This document shows, piece after piece, positions 7,888 to 12,062 of a DNA stretch of 12,062 bases. This DNA is from an uncultured Bacteroidales bacterium (GTDB lineage Bacteria > Bacteroidota > Bacteroidia > Bacteroidales > Marinilabiliaceae). The DNA lies in assembly GCA_937892095.1 (NCBI GenBank), contig CALAVC010000251.1, positions 1-12,062 on the forward strand, read 5' to 3'. Numbering within the stretch: the stretch's first letter is position 1; each line of letters starts with the position of its first letter. The notes beneath the pieces were generated by a model. It was given only the letters and a program-made list of their open reading frames with translations, made no database searches and was not told the origin of the DNA. The translations under genes and the position numbers were made by a program.

Positions 7888-8325
7888 TTATTTAGACTCT
7901 TCGTTGAGGCGGAAGCCTGTCATGACAATGGCAAAGCCCGATGCTGCTTGTGATTCGTCGAGTTTGGCTTCGACGATGCAGTCGAGGTAGCCATCGACAG
8001 CAAAGTCCCAATAGGGTGCATTTTCGTAGTCTTTGCTGGTGAAGAGCAAGTTGTGGTCTGTGTCGTAGACCGAGAAAATTAGGTAGTTTTTGTTTGTGTT
8101 GCCGACTGCTATTCGATAGGTTGTGCCAGAGAATAGTGTGGTGTGGAATTCGGCTACTTCGTCGCCTGTGAGGAGAGCTTTGAAGGGGCGTCCTGTGATG
8201 ATGTATGGGTGTTTGAAGTAGGCTTTGCAAGCGTCTTCGGCAGCTTCGGCTTGGCTGTTCATCTGTATGGGCAGAGCAGATGCGAGCGCAACAAATATAG
8301 CGGTGAGTGTATTTTTTAACTTCAT
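7888..8325 (-). CDS. Small secreted protein of unknown function
   Basis: The 145-residue product starts with a signal peptide (MKLKNTLTAIFVALASALP), with likely cleavage between about residues 22 and 29. No lipobox is seen. The mature part is about 115 residues of short alternating hydrophobic strands (for example YRIAVGN, YLIFSVYD, LLFTSK, FAIVMTGF), suggesting a small beta-sandwich in the periplasm or at the surface. I recall similar small exported proteins in many Bacteroidetes, with the pattern FSG..YR...... and WDF near the middle, but no assigned function. Only two cysteines remain after the signal, Cys33 and Cys116, and could form a disulfide. A candidate promoter lies just upstream. 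It is the first gene of the unit that continues into the ABC transporter and wza/wzc genes, though a 67-bp spacer with a hairpin separates it from them. Neither a polysaccharide-related nor a DsbD-related role can be shown. Confidence 0.85.
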   Translation of the reverse strand: MKLKNTLTAIFVALASALPIQMNSQAEAAEDACKAYFKHPYIITGRPFKALLTGDEVAEFHTTLFSGTTYRIAVGNTNKNYLIFSVYDTDHNLLFTSKDYENAPYWDFAVDGYLDCIVEAKLDESQAASGFAIVMTGFRLNEESK

Positions 8326-8359
8326 AGTTAAATATATACTAATTTATATTTTTGGTGGT

Positions 8360-8390
8360 TAAAGGTATAAAAAGTGTATTGAACAGCCAA
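8360..8390 (-). promoter_or_regulatory. Candidate Bacteroidetes-type promoter for the small secreted protein gene
   Basis: On the minus strand TTG (8390-8388) is followed after 20 bases by TACCTTTA (8367-8360). This fits the Bacteroidetes housekeeping pattern TTTG-N19-21-TAnnTTTG with a mismatch in the last base. Transcription would begin near 8353, giving a leader of about 28 bases that is very A/T-rich. The site lies in the 78-bp gap after dsbD. It was found by eye; no statistical score was made. Confidence 0.45.
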
Positions 8391-8403
8391 CTTTTTGTAG
8401 TTT

Positions 8404-10449
8404 TTAGTTGTTGGTGGCTTGGGGTAGTTCGAGGAAGTTTAGGTATTCTTCAATGTTTTCGTTGTAGGCACGTGCGGGTTTTAGTGGGATGCCATTGGCG
8501 TCTGTTATGACGTAGAATGGTTGGGCGTTGGCACCGAAGCGGTGTCGTTGGAGGTAGCTCCACTTGTCGCCAATGGTGTTTAGTGTCCGATTTTGTCCAT
8601 CTTCGACAATGTCGATTGGGGAGGGTAGTGGTGTTTTGTCGTCAACGTAGAGCGAGACGAGTATGTATTGCGAAGAGAGTATTTGTGCTACGCGAGGGTC
8701 GGTCCACACGGCAGCTTCCATTTTGCGGCAGTTGACGCAGCCGTAGCCTGTGAAGTCGATAAGGACAGGTTTGTTTTGTGAGCGTGCAAGGGCGAGGCCT
8801 TGTTCGTAGTCGGTGGCGTGTGGCGAGATGGCTGTTTGCGAGAGTCTAAAGTCTTGTGTGTTGATAGGTGGAGTGAAGGCACTTATGGCACGCAGTGGTG
8901 CGCCGAACATGCCCGGCGTTAGGTAGACGACGAAGGATAGTGTGATTAGTCCGCAGATGAGTCGTGGAATGCTTACGGGCGTGTTGTTGTTGTAGGAGTG
9001 TGGTAGGTGGATTATGCCGAGAAGATAGGCAGTCAGGAGCGAGAAAATGGCAATCCAAAGGGCGATGAATGCTTCGCGTGGGAGGATGTTCCAGCCGTAG
9101 GCCATGTCGGCAACGGAAAGAAATTTGAGGGCGAAGGCGAGTTCTAAGAATCCAAGAAATACTTTGATGGTTGTCATCCAATTGCCTGAGCGAGGCAATG
9201 ATTTGAGTAGGTTGGGAAAGAGAGCCAGAAGGGAAAAGGGGATGGCAAGAGCGAGAGCAAAACCAAGCATACCGAAAAAGGGTGCGGCTAAGCCTTGTGT
9301 GCTGACGGCTACGAGTAGTACTCCGATGATTGGCCCTGTGCAAGAAAATGAGACTACGGCGAGTGTGAAAGCCATGAAGATTATGCTGAGATAGCCAGTG
9401 GTGTTTTCGCTACGTGCGTTTAGGCTATTGGCCCAAGATGAGGGTAGCGAGAGTTCGAAAGCTCCGAGGAAAGATATGCCGAAAACGGTGAGCAGGAGAA
9501 ATAGAAATATGTTGAAGACTGCGTTGGTCGAGAGGGCATTGAGAGCATTGGGACCGTAGAGTAGCGTCAGTAGTAGACCGAGCGAGAGGTATATGAGTAT
9601 TATTGCGCTACCGTAGGCAAGGGCATCGGCTAATGCGCCTTTGCGGCTTTTGTTTCGACGGATAAAAAAACCTGCTGTCATGGGGATTATGGGCCATACG
9701 CAAGGAGTGAGGATGGCAAGTAGACCTCCGAGAAGACCTTCGAGGAATATGACGAACCATGAGGTTTGCGCTGTCGGTTGGCTATTGTCGAGGGCAGACA
9801 GCTTATCGACTGCTGACGCCCATAGTGGGTTCTTGTCTGGTGTAAGTGTGTCGACAGAGTCTTTGATTAGTGAGCGTGTGGTTTCTGTTGGAGTTTGTGA
9901 GGTTGTGGGAACTTTTGTGTTGGTTTGTTTTTTTACCACAACTTTTCCTGTGTTGGAAAAGTGCATGCGTTGTGGTGGTAGGCATGCTGTTTGGCTACAA
10001 GCCCCGTATTCTACGTAGCAATCTATTTCGTAGGTCGAATTTGTGAATGAGATTGTTTGGGAGAATGTTACATTGTCTTCGTAATACTTAAGATTAGTGC
10101 CGAACATCTCATCGTATTTCTCGATGGCATTGCCTTTGGCTTTGAGCGGACCTTTCGGAGTTATGCCATTATCCTTGTCGAAGGTTATGGTAGCAACAAT
10201 TGGTCCGGCATCGGAGTCAATGTCGGGCGCATAGATGTGCCAACCCTTTTCTATTGAGGCTGAGAACTCGATGTCGGCAGTCCCATTGTCGTGGTCGATT
10301 AGGCGTGCCGAATATTTGACGGGCTCAAATATTTGTGCGCTCAGAATTGTGGGAAGAAGAGTGAGTAGGATTGTATATAATAGTTTATGGAGTAGCACGT
10401 TAGAGTTGTTTTTTGATGAATAGGTGTAACTTGTGTGTTTTTTGAGCAA
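8404..10449 (-). CDS. dsbD: DsbD, cytochrome c biogenesis-type thiol:disulfide interchange protein
   Basis: The 681-residue product carries the three DsbD parts and all six redox cysteines. After a signal peptide (core LLYTILLTLLPTILSA) comes the periplasmic alpha domain with Cys151 and Cys156 in CSQTACLPP; the CxxxxC spacing is usual for Bacteroidetes. The membrane domain has about eight helices and the pair Cys250 (LTPCVWPIIP) and Cys370 (FSCTGPIIG). The C-terminal thioredoxin-like domain has CVNC (Cys571, Cys574) after LIDFTGYG. In this family electrons pass from cytoplasmic thioredoxin through the membrane pair to the gamma then alpha domain, reducing periplasmic proteins such as disulfide isomerases and cytochrome c maturation factors. 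The ATG at 10449 overlaps the lacZ end by 50 bp and gives an unusually long n-region. An in-frame GTG at 10398 (codon 18), one base after the lacZ stop, would give a compact signal peptide and may be the true start. Confidence 0.93.
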   Translation of the reverse strand: MLKKHTSYTYSSKNNSNVLLHKLLYTILLTLLPTILSAQIFEPVKYSARLIDHDNGTADIEFSASIEKGWHIYAPDIDSDAGPIVATITFDKDNGITPKGPLKAKGNAIEKYDEMFGTNLKYYEDNVTFSQTISFTNSTYEIDCYVEYGACSQTACLPPQRMHFSNTGKVVVKKQTNTKVPTTSQTPTETTRSLIKDSVDTLTPDKNPLWASAVDKLSALDNSQPTAQTSWFVIFLEGLLGGLLAILTPCVWPIIPMTAGFFIRRNKSRKGALADALAYGSAIILIYLSLGLLLTLLYGPNALNALSTNAVFNIFLFLLLTVFGISFLGAFELSLPSSWANSLNARSENTTGYLSIIFMAFTLAVVSFSCTGPIIGVLLVAVSTQGLAAPFFGMLGFALALAIPFSLLALFPNLLKSLPRSGNWMTTIKVFLGFLELAFALKFLSVADMAYGWNILPREAFIALWIAIFSLLTAYLLGIIHLPHSYNNNTPVSIPRLICGLITLSFVVYLTPGMFGAPLRAISAFTPPINTQDFRLSQTAISPHATDYEQGLALARSQNKPVLIDFTGYGCVNCRKMEAAVWTDPRVAQILSSQYILVSLYVDDKTPLPSPIDIVEDGQNRTLNTIGDKWSYLQRHRFGANAQPFYVITDANGIPLKPARAYNENIEEYLNFLELPQATNN

Positions 10450-12022
10450 TGGCGTATTTGCTTAGTACACCCGGTCCGCAAGAGCCGTTGCCTATGCCGA
10501 GTGTGGCGCAGTCGATATTGAGGTATGTATGTCCGTCGGGAGAGAGTTCGTAGTCGTGTGTGGCATTGGCTATTTGGCTGACGGAGTAGGGTAGGGCAGA
10601 GAATGAGAATGGTGTGTCGTGGCAGACTGTAAACGACTTGCCAAAGCCGTAGACGCGTATAAGATTGGAGCCTATATGATTGCCAGAGTCTTGTGGGCGA
10701 GGGTAGTGAGTGTACTGACTTGCAATCGAGGCAGTATACCGATTGTATGTAGCGCCTTCGTGTCGGTCGGGGTAGGTGTCTGTTGGTCCGTAGCCAATGT
10801 ATTCAACAGAGTCGAGACCCTGTGGGAGCGTGAACGTAAGACCTAAACAAGGTAGTGTGGGTAGGTCGCCTATGGGTGTAAAGGTGGCTTCAACTTCGAT
10901 GTTTTCGATGTCGTAGGAGATTGCGTAATCGACTTCGATATATCCGCTTTTGGCCACGTAGGCATATCGTGCACTCAGAATGGCAGGCTTATCTGGGTCC
11001 GACTGTGTAATTTTGAGTGGCATAATGACAGAGTCGCGTAGTGCGTTCATTTGATTGCGTGTCCAATCTTTTGCAATCCAATTGCCGAAGCCTTTATCGT
11101 TGTCGAGAGGCGGACGATAGAGGTGTGGAGAGACTGTTGTAAACCAATCTTTGGCAAGCTCCGTCTTGTCGGCACTGACGTTTGTGGCTTTGAGACCAAA
11201 GTTTGTTTTTGAAGTAGGAGGAGTTATCTCTTTGCGCAAGACTACGTATCCTGAGTCAGCCCATAGCTTGTTGTGTGCGAGTCGGACAATGGCAATGTGG
11301 CGCAAAGTGTATGGCTCGACAATGTCTTCGACCACATAATCGGCGAGATTAGCGTGAGCGTCTTTTGAAACAAGGATTGGTTTGTTTTGCCAAATGACAT
11401 CGACGGGCGAATAGACAGCTTTAACTTCTTCGTATTTAGAGCCTATTTGTCTATTTGCGTCAACGATCCCTTTTATGCAAAACACTTTTAGATTAGGTTT
11501 GTCGCCAAAGTCGCCACCATAGGCCATCATGAGAGTGTCTGTAGGCGATATGTTGACGATTCCACCTTTGGGAATTGGTTTGCCGACAGGCTTCAATATG
11601 CCTTCATCAGCCCATTCCCAAATAAAGCCTCCGAGCATGCGTGGGTGGCTGTATATTTCGTCCCAATATTCACGCATGTTGCCAAGAGCATTGCCCATTG
11701 CGTGGGCGTATTCACTGGTGAGTACAGGTCTATTATCTGACTTGTCAAGTGCAATGGATAAAAGTCGTTCCCAACGAGCATTTTCGGGGCGTTCCATATC
11801 GGCATCTTGTACGCCAGGGTTTAGATAGGCATCTTGTGTGCGTGGGTAGAAGCGACTAATGACATCGACGTAAGAGGGGTCGAGACACTTGATTTTTGTT
11901 CCATCGGGAAGTTCGCGAGAGCCTTGTGCGCCTTCGTAGTGAACAAAACGAGTGGGGTCGTATTCATGAATCCAAGCTGCGGTAAGTGCAAAGTTGCTAC
12001 CCCAACCAGCCTCGTTGCCAAG
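10400..12022 (-). CDS. lacZ: Beta-galactosidase, glycoside hydrolase family 2 (C-terminal 540 residues; N-terminus missing)
   Basis: The frame is open from the contig end to TAA at 10400-10402. The genomic part begins LGNEAGWGSN, the GH2 acid/base motif (Glu at fragment residue 4, equivalent to E. coli Glu461). The nucleophile motif LTSEYAHAMGN follows, with Glu104 equivalent to Glu537. Further family landmarks are GGFIWEWADEGI, the domain-5 start RPPLDNDKGFGNW and the C-terminal GSCGPGVLSKYA. It hydrolyses terminal beta-galactosides. Full-length relatives have about 1000-1100 residues, so roughly half is lost, including the signal peptide region; its location, usually periplasmic in Bacteroidetes, cannot be judged. 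The internal ATG at 11797 is not the start: the reading frame upstream of it continues as clear LacZ sequence (for example NPGVQDAD). Anything beyond 12022 in this frame is adapter. The gene is immediately followed by dsbD, which it overlaps or abuts. Confidence 0.95.
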   Translation of the reverse strand, partial: LGNEAGWGSNFALTAAWIHEYDPTRFVHYEGAQGSRELPDGTKIKCLDPSYVDVISRFYPRTQDAYLNPGVQDADMERPENARWERLLSIALDKSDNRPVLTSEYAHAMGNALGNMREYWDEIYSHPRMLGGFIWEWADEGILKPVGKPIPKGGIVNISPTDTLMMAYGGDFGDKPNLKVFCIKGIVDANRQIGSKYEEVKAVYSPVDVIWQNKPILVSKDAHANLADYVVEDIVEPYTLRHIAIVRLAHNKLWADSGYVVLRKEITPPTSKTNFGLKATNVSADKTELAKDWFTTVSPHLYRPPLDNDKGFGNWIAKDWTRNQMNALRDSVIMPLKITQSDPDKPAILSARYAYVAKSGYIEVDYAISYDIENIEVEATFTPIGDLPTLPCLGLTFTLPQGLDSVEYIGYGPTDTYPDRHEGATYNRYTASIASQYTHYPRPQDSGNHIGSNLIRVYGFGKSFTVCHDTPFSFSALPYSVSQIANATHDYELSPDGHTYLNIDCATLGIGNGSCGPGVLSKYAIAQKTHKLHLFIKKQL

Positions 12023-12062
12023 AGATCGGAAGAGCGTCGTGTAGGGAAAGAGTGTAGATCTC
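12023..12062. other. Illumina sequencing adapter left on the contig end (not genomic)
   Basis: The last 40 bases start with AGATCGGAAGAGC, continue with GTCGTGTAGGGAAAGAG and end in TGTAGATCTC. This is the standard TruSeq universal adapter in the reverse-complement sense, matching the adapter as I know it over the whole stretch. Read on the minus strand in the lacZ frame it gives RSTLFPYTTLFRS, a peptide familiar from contaminated database entries. The exact junction is uncertain by about three bases, because the adapter's final TCT would also encode the Ser that usually precedes LGNE in LacZ. Confidence 0.97.

Noticed and set aside
8387..8414. A 5-bp inverted repeat CCAAC/GTTGG at the end of dsbD
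   Set aside because: The stem is short, overlaps the stop codon and is not followed by a T-tract on the minus strand, so a terminator is not supported.
8846..9343. A 165-codon minus-strand frame inside dsbD
   Set aside because: It is an out-of-frame shadow of the DsbD membrane domain; its His/Arg/Ser/Thr-rich product has no hydrophobic organisation of its own.
11821..12021. A 66-codon minus-strand frame near the contig end
   Set aside because: It overlaps the LacZ frame, which there encodes the acid/base motif LGNEAGWG; this frame is a shadow.
1..12062. A new defence, mobile or CRISPR-type system
   Set aside because: No direct-repeat array, transposase, integrase, nuclease or reverse-transcriptase motif was found on either strand; the content is explained by envelope and metabolic genes.

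Overview
The window looks like one end of a metagenomic or draft contig from a member of the Bacteroidetes, most likely the order Bacteroidales. The evidence is the gene families (a ~680-residue DsbD with a CxxxxC N-terminal pair, a GH2 beta-galactosidase, a Wza/Wzc pair of Bacteroidetes type, a ~1000-residue ABC protein with an ABCG-like core), starts without a clear Shine-Dalgarno, and one TTG-N20-TAnnTTT(A/G)-like promoter. No genus can be named from this sequence. Every supported gene is on the minus strand, so transcription runs from high to low coordinates. No RNA gene, IS element, CRISPR array or attachment site was seen.

Right part (10400-12062): the C-terminal 540 residues of a LacZ-type beta-galactosidase, cut by the contig end. 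The last 40 bases (12023-12062) are Illumina adapter, not genome. The lacZ tail overlaps the start of dsbD (8404-10449), an inner-membrane electron transporter that delivers reducing power to the periplasm. A plausible Bacteroidetes promoter lies in the 78-bp gap after dsbD and starts a new unit.

Centre and left (1-8325): a small secreted protein of unknown function, a 67-bp spacer with an inverted repeat, then a tightly packed series: a 1004-residue multidomain ABC transporter (4806-7820), a Wza-like outer-membrane polysaccharide export lipoprotein (3979-4767), a Wzc-like co-polymerase/BY-kinase with a 15-tyrosine tail (1496-3964), a helical-repeat lipoprotein (608-1492), and a polytopic membrane protein running off the left edge (1-595). 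Spacers are 38, 14, 3 and 12 bp, which fits one operon. Wza and Wzc would form the trans-envelope export machine for a capsule or exopolysaccharide; the ABC protein and the lipoprotein are candidate accessories. No glycosyltransferase, flippase or polymerase gene is in the window.

I found no clearly new system. The points most worth a second look are the adapter at the contig end (a technical artefact with annotation consequences), the multidomain ABC protein placed with wza/wzc, the Tyr-Gly repeat tail, and the left-edge membrane protein, whose last residues hint at a fused Nudix-like domain.
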